Shown here: piece after piece, positions 1-7,321 of the stretch
How positions within the stretch are numbered: position 1 is the stretch's first letter
Layout of the letters: every line of letters begins with the position of its first letter
DNA from: CBDIHP01 sp965279195
GTDB taxonomy: Bacteria > Planctomycetota > Planctomycetia > Isosphaerales > Isosphaeraceae
Reading direction: 5' to 3'
NCBI GenBank assembly: GCA_965279195.1
Contig: CBDIHP010000044.1
Coordinates: 1 to 64,000 of the forward strand
DNA length: 64,000 nt
Program-made: the position numbers and the translations under genes
The notes under the pieces: generated by a model
The model's database searches: none
What the model saw: the letters and a program-made list of their open reading frames with translations, nothing else
What the model was told of the DNA's origin: nothing

Positions 1-2
1 CC

Positions 3-815
3 GAGGCGTCGGTCGAGGCCGTGCGACGGGAGAAGGCCAGGGCCGAGGAGCGGGCGAAGGCCGCTGCGAAGGCGTTGCAGGCGGCGGCGACCGAGTTGGC
101 GGCCGAGCAGGGGAAGGCGAAGTCGCTGGGGGGGAGGGTCAAGGACCCCAGCGTGCGGATCGCCCAGGCCCGGGCACGTGGTGGGTATCTTCAATCCGAG
201 AGGAAGCGTCTGCAAGGCGAGATCCTCGCCCTGGCCGACGCCCCCCGCCCCAAGGCGAAGTCGCTGGTGGCACGGAACGCCGTCTCCAAGCCGACCGAGG
301 GGGACGAGTTCCACTTCGAGATCCAGGGGAACCGGGTCTCCTACATCCCCCTGGACAAGCTGCTGGAACTGGTCAAATCGGACGTCCGGCTGCGGATGCG
401 GATGGGCAACTCCGAGGCGGGCTTCCGGCCCATCGTGAGTAGCGTCGGCCCGTTGAATGGCTACTCGCTCCGATATGAGGTTGGCCGGTCCTTGCCCGAT
501 AGTATCGCCGACCTGATCGACCGCAGCTCGGTCACGATCTCCCTGCGCGGCTGGGAGGTCGTCCCCGAGAACGCCGGCCGGGGCGAGACCTTCGAGGCCA
601 CCCGCCAGCCCGTCTCCGACTTCGCTCGCGCCATCAACCGCCTCGACCCCAATCGGTCGACCGTGACCATGTGGGTCTACCCCGAGGGCTTCACCCTCTA
701 CCGCCAGCTCCGCGAAGACCTCCAGTCCCGAGGGTTCTCCGTCGCCGCCCGCCCCCTCCCCGCCGGCGTGGCCATCCGTGGGAGCCCCTCGGGATCGCTG
801 TCAGCGGCGCAGTGA
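3..815 (+). CDS. coiled-coil protein of unknown function, 5' end outside window
   Basis: The reading frame is open from the first bases of the window and ends at TGA 813-815, so the N-terminus lies upstream. The visible part begins with about 75 residues rich in Ala, Lys, Glu and Arg, which reads as a coiled coil. A compact C-terminal domain follows, with segments such as YIPLDKLLELVKSDVRLRM and later GWEVVPENAGRG. I know similar coiled-coil plus C-terminal domain proteins as hypothetical proteins in planctomycetes but cannot assign a function. Starts inside the window (GTG 21) exist, but the upstream frame shows no stop, so I treat it as partial. Confidence 0.7.
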   Translation, partial: EASVEAVRREKARAEERAKAAAKALQAAATELAAEQGKAKSLGGRVKDPSVRIAQARARGGYLQSERKRLQGEILALADAPRPKAKSLVARNAVSKPTEGDEFHFEIQGNRVSYIPLDKLLELVKSDVRLRMRMGNSEAGFRPIVSSVGPLNGYSLRYEVGRSLPDSIADLIDRSSVTISLRGWEVVPENAGRGETFEATRQPVSDFARAINRLDPNRSTVTMWVYPEGFTLYRQLREDLQSRGFSVAARPLPAGVAIRGSPSGSLSAAQ

Positions 816-1059
816 TACGAAGCGGATCTGGCACCCATGACGTATTGAAGTCATTTGGAGCAAGTTCGTGTGCCGCTGGCTTTGACGGTGCGAGGGTGCG
901 ATCGGCCGATTCAACACGTTTTGGCATGGCCCCATGCTCGTCGATCCGCATTTCGCCAGATCGTGGAGATTCCAGCGTTCGACCGACTGCTCTTGTCCTG
1001 TATGCTGGTTCTGATACGAGATCCCGGACAGTCCTAACCCGTCCCTGAGCGGTGCACCG

Positions 1060-1389
1060 ATGAATCCGTTCGTCAAGCTGTTCTCGCGGCCCGGTCGCCC
1101 GGAGCAGGGGGGCGAACGTCCCGATTTCGCGGGCAAGATCCTCGCGGTGTACTGCATGTCGGGGCATGAAGGGGGGATGCTCCGGGACGTCCGGTTGGCC
1201 CGGGTCGGATTCAATGAGTTCGTGGTCGGAAAGCGGATCGAGCCGGAACCCTCGGCTCAGCATCGCTGGTCGGGGGTCACGGTCTGGATCTCGACCAACG
1301 TCATCAGCCAGATGCTGGTCTTCGACGACATCGAGTCGGCCAGGCGGGCGTTCCAGCCCCACTCGGGTGGCGAGAGCCGGCGGGATTGA
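1060..1389 (+). CDS. small conserved-looking hypothetical protein
   Basis: A 109-residue protein starting at ATG 1060. It is soluble, with no signal peptide or membrane segment. A mid-protein stretch (GFNEFVVGKRIEPEPS, then GVTVWISTNVISQMLVFDDIESARRAF) has the regular alternation of a small alpha/beta domain. It ends in a charged tail. The preceding 244 bases (816-1059) hold no convincing gene. Function unknown. Codon usage matches its neighbours, which supports it as a real gene rather than a chance frame. Confidence 0.55.
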   Translation: MNPFVKLFSRPGRPEQGGERPDFAGKILAVYCMSGHEGGMLRDVRLARVGFNEFVVGKRIEPEPSAQHRWSGVTVWISTNVISQMLVFDDIESARRAFQPHSGGESRRD

Positions 1390-1537
1390 GGCCGATCGCG
1401 GATGTCCGTCAGGTTCCACGGCATGTCTCCTCCTGGCGGCGCGAGTCAGGTTATGGCCTACGCCGACGAAGGTCGTTACAATCCTCCAAGCGTAGCAACA
1501 CGTGTCATCGAGTCGGATGCGAAGCGGAGGGCTGTCC

Positions 1538-2962
1538 GTGTTGATCTGCTTTCGAAGGGCGTACGTCGCTGTCGCCTCGGTCTCGCTCCTCGCGCTGGCG
1601 ATGCCGCCGGCTCTCCTGAATGGGGCGGTCGCCGACGAGCCGGTCAGCGAGAAGGAAGCGCGAGACATCGCCGCCGAGGCGTATGTCTACTTCTACCCGC
1701 TCATCACGATGGACGTCAGCCGCAGGCAGGCGACCGGCGTCGAGGCGGGCAAGATGCCGGGCCGGGGGCCGATGAACACGTTCATCCATTTGCGCGCCTT
1801 CCCCGACGCGAAGTTCAGGGAAGTCGTCCGGCCGAACTTCGACACGCTGTATTCCGCCGCGTGGCTCGACCTGACGGGCGGGCCGGTCGTCGTCTCGGCG
1901 CCCGACACCGCCGGGCGGTACTACCTCCTGCCGATGCTCGACATGTGGTCCGACGTCTTCGCCGTCCCCGGCAAGCGGACCACCGGCACCGCCGCCGCGA
2001 GGTTCGCCGTCGTGCCGCCGGGCTGGCGTGGCGAGGTCCCCGAGGGGACCGAGCGGATCGACGCCCCGACCCCTTACGTCTGGGTGATCGGCCGGACCCA
2101 GACCAACGGCCCAGGCGACTACGCCGCCGTCCACAAGGTCCAGGACGGTTACACCGTCACCCCCGCCGCGAAGGCCCCGGCGGCCCTGCCGTTCAAGGCC
2201 GAGGCGCTTCCCGAGGTCGACTCGAAGATCCCGCCGTTGCAGCAGGTGAACGGGATGCCGGGCGCGGCGTACTTCCGCTATGCGGCCGAGCTGTTGAAGC
2301 TGCATCCGCCGCATATCACCGACCAGCCGATCGTCGCCCGGATGCGCCGGATCGGGCTGAAGGTCGGCGAGAGCCTCGACATCGAGCGGCTCAGCCCCGC
2401 CGTCCGCAAGGCGCTGGAGTCCGCCCCCGATGCCGGCCTGGGGCATGTGAAGGCGAAGCTGCCGACCCTCGCAAAGGTCGTCGACGGCTGGCAGATGAAC
2501 ACCGACACGATGGGGGTCTACGGCACCTACTACCTGAAGCGGGCCATCGTCGCGATGGTCGGCCTCGGGGCGAATCTGCCGGAGGACGCCATCTACCCGC
2601 TCTGCATCACGGATGCCGATGGCAAGCCGCTCGACGGCGGCAAGAAGTACGTGCTCCACTTCTCGAAGGAGGCCCTGCCGCCGGTCGACGCCTTCTGGTC
2701 GCTCACGATGTATGACGCCCAGGGCTTCCAGGCCGCTAACCCCGTCAACCGCTTCGCCATCGGCGACCGCGACCAATTGACCTACAACGCCGACGGGTCG
2801 CTCGACCTCTACATCCAGCACGACGACCCCGGCGCCGGCAAGACCTCCAACTGGCTACCGGCGCCGAAAGGCCCCCTGGGTGTGACCATGCGGCTCTACG
2901 CGCCGAGGGCCGAAGCCCTGGACGGCCGCTGGAATCCCCCGGCCGTGAAGCGCGTCGATTGA
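1538..2962 (+). CDS. secreted DUF1254/DUF1214 protein
   Basis: A predicted exported protein of 474 residues. The hydrophobic N-terminus (VAVASVSLLALAMPPALL) ends in AVA-D, a good signal-peptidase I site. The first half matches the DUF1254 pattern (EAYVYFYPLITMD, NFDTLYSAAWLDL), the C-terminal part DUF1214 (FWSLTMYD, NRFAIGDRD, DGSLDLYIQ, NWLPAPKGPLGVTMRLY, RWNPP). The families are widespread and their biochemistry is poorly defined. I chose GTG 1538 because a purine-rich GCGGAGGG sits 6 bases upstream; in-frame GTG 1502 and ATG 1517 lack a ribosome-binding site. MscL follows after 74 bases on the same strand. Confidence 0.85.
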   Translation: MLICFRRAYVAVASVSLLALAMPPALLNGAVADEPVSEKEARDIAAEAYVYFYPLITMDVSRRQATGVEAGKMPGRGPMNTFIHLRAFPDAKFREVVRPNFDTLYSAAWLDLTGGPVVVSAPDTAGRYYLLPMLDMWSDVFAVPGKRTTGTAAARFAVVPPGWRGEVPEGTERIDAPTPYVWVIGRTQTNGPGDYAAVHKVQDGYTVTPAAKAPAALPFKAEALPEVDSKIPPLQQVNGMPGAAYFRYAAELLKLHPPHITDQPIVARMRRIGLKVGESLDIERLSPAVRKALESAPDAGLGHVKAKLPTLAKVVDGWQMNTDTMGVYGTYYLKRAIVAMVGLGANLPEDAIYPLCITDADGKPLDGGKKYVLHFSKEALPPVDAFWSLTMYDAQGFQAANPVNRFAIGDRDQLTYNADGSLDLYIQHDDPGAGKTSNWLPAPKGPLGVTMRLYAPRAEALDGRWNPPAVKRVD

Positions 2963-3036
2963 TCTTGCCTTGTCATCCCCCGGAGGACGCCGCTGTTCCC
3001 CTGGGGCCCCCAGATGGAAAGAGGATCCCACCCGCG

Positions 3037-3498
3037 ATGCTGCCCGACCCGAAGACCTCCCTCAACCTGGCGGCGACGAAGGCCTCGACGCTCCTCGACG
3101 AATTCAAGGCGTTCGCCTTCAAGGGGAACGTGGTCGACCTGGCGATCGGCGTGATCATCGGCGGGGCGTTCCACAACATCGTCGATTCGCTGGTCAAGAA
3201 CGTGATCATGCCCCTGTTCGCCATCCTGATCCCCGGCGAACGCCCCTACACCCACTGGCAGATCACCGCGCGTGGGAGCACGATCCACATCGGCACGCTC
3301 CTGGCCGACGTCGTCCATTTCCTGATCATGGCCGCCGTCCTGTTCCTGTTCCTCGTCAAGTTTCTGGGCTGGTTGCTGCGGACCCAGAAGGCCGAGGCCG
3401 CGGCGATGCCCAGGATGACGAAGGAAGAGGAACTCCTGACCGAGATCCGCGACCTGCTCAAGAATCGCCCTCCTGTCTCGACACCCCAGGGCGAGTGA
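3037..3498 (+). CDS. mscL: large-conductance mechanosensitive channel MscL
   Basis: A membrane channel that opens under extreme membrane tension and releases solutes on hypo-osmotic shock. The 153-residue protein has the family layout: an amphipathic N-terminus (DEFKAFAFKGNVVDLAIGVIIG), TM1 with the Gly/Ala-rich pore-lining helix (IGVIIGGAFHNIVDSLVKN), a periplasmic loop, TM2 (VVHFLIMAAVLFLFLVKFL), and the cytoplasmic C-terminal helix (TKEEELLTEIRDLLKN). The length is typical. Start ATG 3037 is preceded by an AAAGAGGA stretch; the frame also extends upstream to 2959 without a motif-bearing sequence, so the shorter form is preferred. Convergent with the VOC protein gene at 3510. Confidence 0.95.
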   Translation: MLPDPKTSLNLAATKASTLLDEFKAFAFKGNVVDLAIGVIIGGAFHNIVDSLVKNVIMPLFAILIPGERPYTHWQITARGSTIHIGTLLADVVHFLIMAAVLFLFLVKFLGWLLRTQKAEAAAMPRMTKEEELLTEIRDLLKNRPPVSTPQGE

Positions 3499-3509
3499 TC
3501 CTCGGCAGA

Positions 3510-3899
3510 TCAATCATGAACCACGCCCGGCCGCCGTTCGCAGACGTGCCAGAGCACCCCGGCCGGGTCGAAGACATACGCGATGCGAAGCCCCCAGGGT
3601 TGCAGCGCCGGGGCCCGAGGCGGCTGGACGCCGAACCGTCCCGGCAGGTCGAGTCCGACGATGAACTCCCACCAGGCGTCGAGGTCGTCGACCATGAGCT
3701 GCATCATGAAGTTCTCGGCCCAGTCCTTCTGGTAATAGTCCTGGAGCACGAAGCCCCCCGAGCCCGCCGCGAAGATCGCCACTTCCCCATCGAGCAGCTT
3801 GCGGAAGCCCAGCGCTTCGTAGAATCTCTTCGACAGATCATGATCCTTCGCCGGCAAGAACGGCCGGGCGAGTTCGGTCCCTGTTGGAATGACACTCAT
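3510..3899 (-). CDS. VOC/glyoxalase-bleomycin resistance family protein
   Basis: A small 129-residue protein with a single VOC-type fold: paired beta-alpha-beta-beta-beta modules with signatures such as DHDLSKRFYEALGFRKLLDGE near the N-terminus and AYVFDPAGVLWHVCER near the C-terminus. VOC proteins bind a metal and act on glyoxylate-like, ring-cleavage or antibiotic substrates; the substrate here cannot be inferred. The start at ATG 3899 is favoured over in-frame ATG 3911 because GGAG (inside the alternative start codon region) sits about 7 bases upstream of 3899. It ends 11 bases from the mscL stop, on the opposite strand. Confidence 0.8.
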   Translation of the reverse strand: MSVIPTGTELARPFLPAKDHDLSKRFYEALGFRKLLDGEVAIFAAGSGGFVLQDYYQKDWAENFMMQLMVDDLDAWWEFIVGLDLPGRFGVQPPRAPALQPWGLRIAYVFDPAGVLWHVCERRPGVVHD

Positions 3900-3992
3900 A
3901 GTTTTCTCCATCGCCGAAATGCTCTGGTTGAGGCTGAGTCTCAAACATGCTCTCTTGTGAGAGACGGATTCGTGATAGTCGTCTTATGCTCC

Positions 3993-4364
3993 TCATCGGC
4001 TCCGACCCCAGAGCCAGTAGGCGAGCAGGCCGAACAGGGCGACCCGAACGGCGATGCTGTACCACGAGTAACCGAGCCTGGCCCGTTCCCTGCGGACCGG
4101 AAACGGCAAGTCACGCATCCAGAAACGGCCCCAGTTGAGGCCGAACTGATAGACCACGCCTCGCGACCTCACGAGCAGGACATAACCGGGGATCAGCATC
4201 TGCCGGACGCTGTAGAGAATCGCCTCATCGATCTCGCTGTAGGGTATGACCCAGTCACCGCAGGCCAATGCATCGGGCCTGACCTGCAGTAGGCCCCGAC
4301 GCGCCACGGCCCAATTGATGGAACGCCGGACGTCGTCGCCCTCGGACGTCGTCGCCTTGGTCAT
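3993..4364 (-). CDS. PH-like domain membrane-associated hypothetical protein
   Basis: A 123-residue protein starting at ATG 4364 (MTKATTSEGDD). The N-terminal 90 residues look like a bacterial PH-type beta-sandwich (WAVARRGLLQVRPDALACG, then VIPYSEIDEAILYSVRQMLIPGYVLLVRSRGVVYQFGLN). One hydrophobic helix near the C-terminus (SIAVRVALFGLLAYWLW) ends in a short basic tail, so it is probably anchored in the cytoplasmic membrane. The frame extends upstream to 4508 but that part is not protein-like. Function unknown. It lies between the VOC gene and an orphan in a run of minus-strand genes. Confidence 0.6.
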   Translation of the reverse strand: MTKATTSEGDDVRRSINWAVARRGLLQVRPDALACGDWVIPYSEIDEAILYSVRQMLIPGYVLLVRSRGVVYQFGLNWGRFWMRDLPFPVRRERARLGYSWYSIAVRVALFGLLAYWLWGRSR

Positions 4365-4531
4365 GCAACTGTGGAGAACCTCCGCCACGAATGCCCTCCA
4401 AACTGACCGACGCCCAAGCTCTGAGCCCATCTCAGCGAGCGACCCAATGATAGCAGGCACCTCGACGCAGAGGACCGTCCTGCCAGGATTGGTAAACCCA
4501 GACGACACGGGCCCGCTCGTCCGATGCCGCC

Positions 4532-4579
4532 TCCCAAAAACGACCGGCTGGACCGTCTCAAAATCGCTCGTTTTTGGGA
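4532..4579. repeat. palindrome family A, copy 1 (wide-arm form)
   Basis: TCCCAAAAACGA at 4532-4543 and TCGTTTTTGGGA at 4568-4579 are perfect 12-base inverted arms separated by 24 bases; the spacer itself contains GTCTCAAAA. The core AAAACG/CGTTTT recurs at 5240-5261 and 6477-6513. It sits in the spacer between two minus-strand genes (stop 4636, start 4364). Confidence 0.7.
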
Positions 4580-4635
4580 CGGCCCAGCCTCCCGACGTCT
4601 AACGACCTAGAGGCCCAGCTATGGAGTTGGCGAGG

Positions 4636-5106
4636 TCAGCCGTGCGGCGATGACCCCGGGAACGGCCCCGGATAGACGCGGCTCAAGACCGGGCAACCGG
4701 GACCATATCTCGCCGGATTGCACGACCGGATAGTCGCCGACCAGGCGTTGAACTCATACGACGAACCCTGTTCGTAATCGTAAACCCGCAAGCGGACGCC
4801 CTCCCACTGCCAAGTGCTGATGTCCTCGATGACGAAGCCCATGGTCTGGATGTCCCATGGGCCGTTGACCGTCAGGCTCAGGTCATGGACACGCTCGAAG
4901 GCGATGACGACCTCCCAGAACGGACCATCCGGGTTCGGCCATCCGGCCGAGAGCGACGGCCGGGGCTGGAGCAGAGTCAGGAGGACGAGGTCGAACGAAT
5001 TGCCGTCGCAGTTCTCGAAGTCGAAGCGGCGGATGAAGGCGATGTCCGTGGATTCCCAGCGACCGACGGCCCCCTCCACGAGAGCGGTGTTTGCGACGAC
5101 GCCCAC
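4636..5106 (-). CDS. hypothetical protein
   Basis: A soluble protein of 156 residues starting at GTG 5106, with GGGAGG about 10 bases upstream. It is rich in aromatic residues and beta-strand patterns (FDLVLLTLLQPRPSL, FWEVVIAFERVHDLSL, GVRLRVYDYEQGSSYEF). The pattern resembles small beta-rich immunity-type proteins, but I do not recognise the family with confidence and no toxin gene is adjacent. It is the gene immediately downstream of the GyrB-like gene on the same strand, 134 bases away, so the two may be co-transcribed. Confidence 0.5.
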   Translation of the reverse strand: MGVVANTALVEGAVGRWESTDIAFIRRFDFENCDGNSFDLVLLTLLQPRPSLSAGWPNPDGPFWEVVIAFERVHDLSLTVNGPWDIQTMGFVIEDISTWQWEGVRLRVYDYEQGSSYEFNAWSATIRSCNPARYGPGCPVLSRVYPGPFPGSSPHG

Positions 5107-5239
5107 GTTCTGGCCTCCCTATCCCGACCGGGTACGGTTGTTCGAAAGACTTGAAAAGATACGCCCTCCAGCAACTGACGCCATCCGAATGATATCAGGG
5201 CCGAGGCATGTCGAATCCCAGTGCCCTCCGCGTGGCCGT

Positions 5240-5261
5240 CTCAAAAACGCCCGTTTTTGAG
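5240..5261. repeat. palindrome family A, copy 2, at the 3' end of the GyrB-like gene
   Basis: Perfect 10-base arms CTCAAAAACG and CGTTTTTGAG around two C bases. On the minus strand the palindrome encodes the last residues of the GyrB-like protein (Lys-Asn-Gly-Arg-Phe) and its TGA stop. The left flank (TGGCCGT) plus the left arm are identical to the copy at 6477. Confidence 0.75.
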
Positions 5262-6317
5262 AAGCAGCCTCCACTCAGACCAAGCCTCGGGAAACTGGAA
5301 TGTTTGCAATTCTTGAAGCTGCTTAGCGACATCTGGACGGCTTTGAAGCCAGTTCGCTGCACCCGATGCGACGAGTTTGCACACCATCTCTCGAAGCTCA
5401 GGATTTCCGATTTTGGCTTTGATGCAGCCTTCAAACACGGCATTCGGATATCGAATCGACATGATGCCGACGACTCCGTTGCGATGGGCCTTCGGCATCT
5501 TGGGTAGCTTGAACTCCCGGTAGATTTGGTCCAAGGCGTCGTCAAGGCCCTTCTCGTGAGTGCCGCCCTCGACCGCTCGGCCGTTGTTGATGAAACACAA
5601 GAGATTCCGCTCCTTCCAACTGTGGAAGGCAAAAACCGCCTCAAGTTGGAGGGGGCCGTCTTCGCCCATGATATGAATCGGCTCGTGGAGAAGCTGGTAA
5701 GGTGCCGAGACTGTGGCGAAGAGGTCGACGACCCCGCGTTCCGCGTAGAACTCCTCCGTCTCCCTTTCTAAGGAGATTGAGAAGCGGACCCCACGATGGA
5801 GGAAGCTGAGCCGCCTCAGGTAGCTCTTGAAGATGGCCGGGGAAAGATTCGTAACCGTGAAAATCGAGGCATCAGGCTCAAATGTCAGGGTCGTTTTAGG
5901 ACGACTGGGCTCGTGGCTGGTGCTATGCCTCGTCTCACGCACACCACGGCGGTAGGCAAGGAATTCGGTCCGATGCTCGTCCCGGACTTCCACCATAAGT
6001 CGTTCTGACAGGGCATTCAGAACGGTTCCTTCGAAGCCATGCCCTTGCCCGAGATGCGGTATCTCCTCGAACGGAGAAATTCTCCCACTCGAAATCTCTT
6101 CGATGGAAAGTGCTACGTCAGATTCAATTATGAAACTACTCTCAGACGGAGAGAGGGAGACCCGCGTGGGGCGTTGGCCGAGCAGCAGGACGACGGGGCA
6201 TACGAGGTAGTTGATGAATCCGAAGAATGCCGTCGAGCCTACGTACATACCGGGGCGTTTTCGAACGGCCTCGATGGTGGAGAGCCTGGGGATTGGCCTT
6301 TCAGAGAGGTCATCCAT
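5241..6317 (-). CDS. GyrB/ParE-like protein without TOPRIM domain and with a degenerate ATP site
   Basis: A 358-residue protein that follows the N-terminal half of GyrB. EAVRKRPGMYVGST (16-29) matches the gyrase N-terminal arm, GHGFEGTVLNALSERL (92-107) the glycine-rich lid, KTTLTFEPDASIF (141-153) the next strand, CFINNGRAVEGGTHEKG (241-257) the transducer, and FEGCIKAKIGN (295-305) the QTK-loop region. The residues that make GyrB an ATPase appear lost: the helix bearing the catalytic Glu and Mg-binding Asn reads CPVVLLLGQRP, and the DNGRGIP-type strand reads ESDVALSIEE. There is no TOPRIM or DNA-gate domain, so it cannot be a full gyrase subunit. Start ATG 6317 (TTG 6320 is adjacent). A regulatory, adaptor or defence role is possible but unproven. 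Confidence 0.75.
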   Translation of the reverse strand: MDDLSERPIPRLSTIEAVRKRPGMYVGSTAFFGFINYLVCPVVLLLGQRPTRVSLSPSESSFIIESDVALSIEEISSGRISPFEEIPHLGQGHGFEGTVLNALSERLMVEVRDEHRTEFLAYRRGVRETRHSTSHEPSRPKTTLTFEPDASIFTVTNLSPAIFKSYLRRLSFLHRGVRFSISLERETEEFYAERGVVDLFATVSAPYQLLHEPIHIMGEDGPLQLEAVFAFHSWKERNLLCFINNGRAVEGGTHEKGLDDALDQIYREFKLPKMPKAHRNGVVGIMSIRYPNAVFEGCIKAKIGNPELREMVCKLVASGAANWLQSRPDVAKQLQELQTFQFPEAWSEWRLLLKNGRF

Positions 6318-6476
6318 CAAATTCGCGACAAGAAAGCCGCTCCTCCGTACCTACGGCCTGGATGCGGTTCAACCGCCTTCATCTAGGCATTGCTCATTTT
6401 ACCAGGGGAGCCGCATCAAAGCCCCCGCGTTCGTGATTCATGTCCTTGGCCCGCCAAGCCAGACGGACCCTTCGGT

Positions 6477-6513
6477 TTGGCCGTCTCAAAAACGCCCGTT
6501 TCTGGGACTCGGC
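6477..6513. repeat. palindrome family A, copy 3
   Basis: Starts with TTTGGCCGTCTCAAAAACG and continues into CCCGTTTCTGGGAC. From TGGCCGT through CCCGTTT it is identical to copy 2 at 5233-5256; the right arm has diverged (TTTCTGGGAC rather than TTTTTGAG). Confidence 0.65.
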
Positions 6514-6546
6514 AGGACGACCAAGCCGAAGCCCGAGGGGCCCATC

Positions 6547-6602
6547 TCAAAACCCGACCCGAAATCAAAGTCCCGAAACCGGACGACCGTTTCGGGTTTT
6601 GG
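6547..6602. repeat. palindrome family A-related hairpin
   Basis: CCCGAAAC at 6572-6579 pairs with GTTTCGGG at 6589-6596 (9-base loop), followed by TTTT. An outer pair, TCAAAACCCGA at 6547-6557 with TCGGGTTTTGG near 6592-6602, makes an alternative fold. Same sequence flavour (GTCTC/AAAA/CG) as the other family A copies. Confidence 0.5.
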
Positions 6603-6812
6603 GACGACCGTTTTCCGGAGATAATTCCCTTTATTTCCGGCAGAACCGTCCACATCACGGGTACCGTCGAAGCCTTTGTTGGACTGCGGTGAACAGACCC
6701 GGAGCAGTTATGCGTTGATCGGGATCGCCGGGCGACGATGCGCCTTGCGAGGCTGAGACGTGGATTGGGTTGGTGGATCGGCGTCGGTCTCCGCTGGTGG
6801 GAGCGACGCGAG

Positions 6813-6844
6813 CCGTTCGGGCCGCGTCGGCCCGACCCGAACGG
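6813..6844. terminator. hairpin at the 3' end of the cupin gene
   Basis: CCGTTCGGG (6813-6821) pairs with CCCGAACGG (6836-6844) over a 14-base GC-rich loop. It sits 8 bases beyond the stop of the minus-strand cupin gene (6853). There is no T-run, so it is a weak intrinsic terminator or an mRNA 3'-end stabiliser. Confidence 0.45.
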
Positions 6845-6852
6845 TTCCGGTG

Positions 6853-7296
6853 TCAGCGCTGGTAGGGGACGATGTTCTGCCACTCGTCGGCGTCGGATCG
6901 GGCGACGACGGCGACGACTTCCTCGGTGTCGCTCATGTTGAAGACCTCGTGGGGGACGCCGGGCTCGATGTAGATGAAGTCGCCGGCCTGGTTCTCGATG
7001 ACCTTGGTCAGCCCTTCGCCGTATTCGTGGCGGACGCGGCCCTTGAGGATGTAGAGCATCAGCTCGAAGCCGACGTGGATGTGGGCGTAGGCCACGCCCG
7101 AGGGGGGGATCGTGGCCACGTTCATCGAGAGCTTGGTCGAGCCGACGTTCTTGGACGACATCCCGAGCTTGTAGCGGATGCCGTTCCAACCCCGGCAGTT
7201 GTCGCTGCCGCGGATCACCCAGATGCCGTCGCCCCCCTCAACCCCGTCCTTCGGGTCGAGGCCCGACTCACCGATGTACTGGCGTTCCTCGCTCAT
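6853..7296 (-). CDS. cupin-domain protein
   Basis: A 147-residue single-domain cupin. The conserved double-stranded beta-helix motifs are visible: motif 1 around AYAHIHVGFELMLYILKGRVRHEYG (metal ligands His, His, Glu) and motif 2 around GDFIYIEPGVPHEVFNMS. Such proteins are metal-dependent isomerases or oxygenases, or small-molecule binders; the substrate is not evident. No signal peptide from ATG 7296. It lies 25 bases downstream of the secreted alpha/beta hydrolase on the same strand and is probably co-transcribed with it, which hints at a shared carbohydrate or phenolic substrate (inference). Confidence 0.85.
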   Translation of the reverse strand: MSEERQYIGESGLDPKDGVEGGDGIWVIRGSDNCRGWNGIRYKLGMSSKNVGSTKLSMNVATIPPSGVAYAHIHVGFELMLYILKGRVRHEYGEGLTKVIENQAGDFIYIEPGVPHEVFNMSDTEEVVAVVARSDADEWQNIVPYQR

Positions 7297-7321
7297 GGCG
7301 CGGCCTTTCGTGTGCTGGAGG

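Larger units (their letters stand above)
6318..6852. other. gene-free stretch with palindromes upstream of the GyrB-like gene
   Basis: About 535 bases without a convincing gene between the divergent-side start of the GyrB-like gene (6317, minus) and the stop of the cupin gene (6853, minus). It holds two copies of palindrome family A (6477-6513, 6547-6602) and a hairpin next to the cupin stop (6813-6844). Open frames here carry low-complexity Arg/Pro/Ser translations and look like chance frames. Confidence 0.5.

Noticed and set aside
691..1668. Long open frame on the minus strand
   Set aside because: It runs antisense across the small orphan gene and the DUF1254 gene start and has an Arg/Pro/Gly-rich translation with no domain. 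GC-rich codon bias creates such frames.
4107..6700. Insertion sequence or prophage remnant around the palindromes
   Set aside because: No transposase, integrase or target-site duplication could be found, so only the palindromes themselves are reported.
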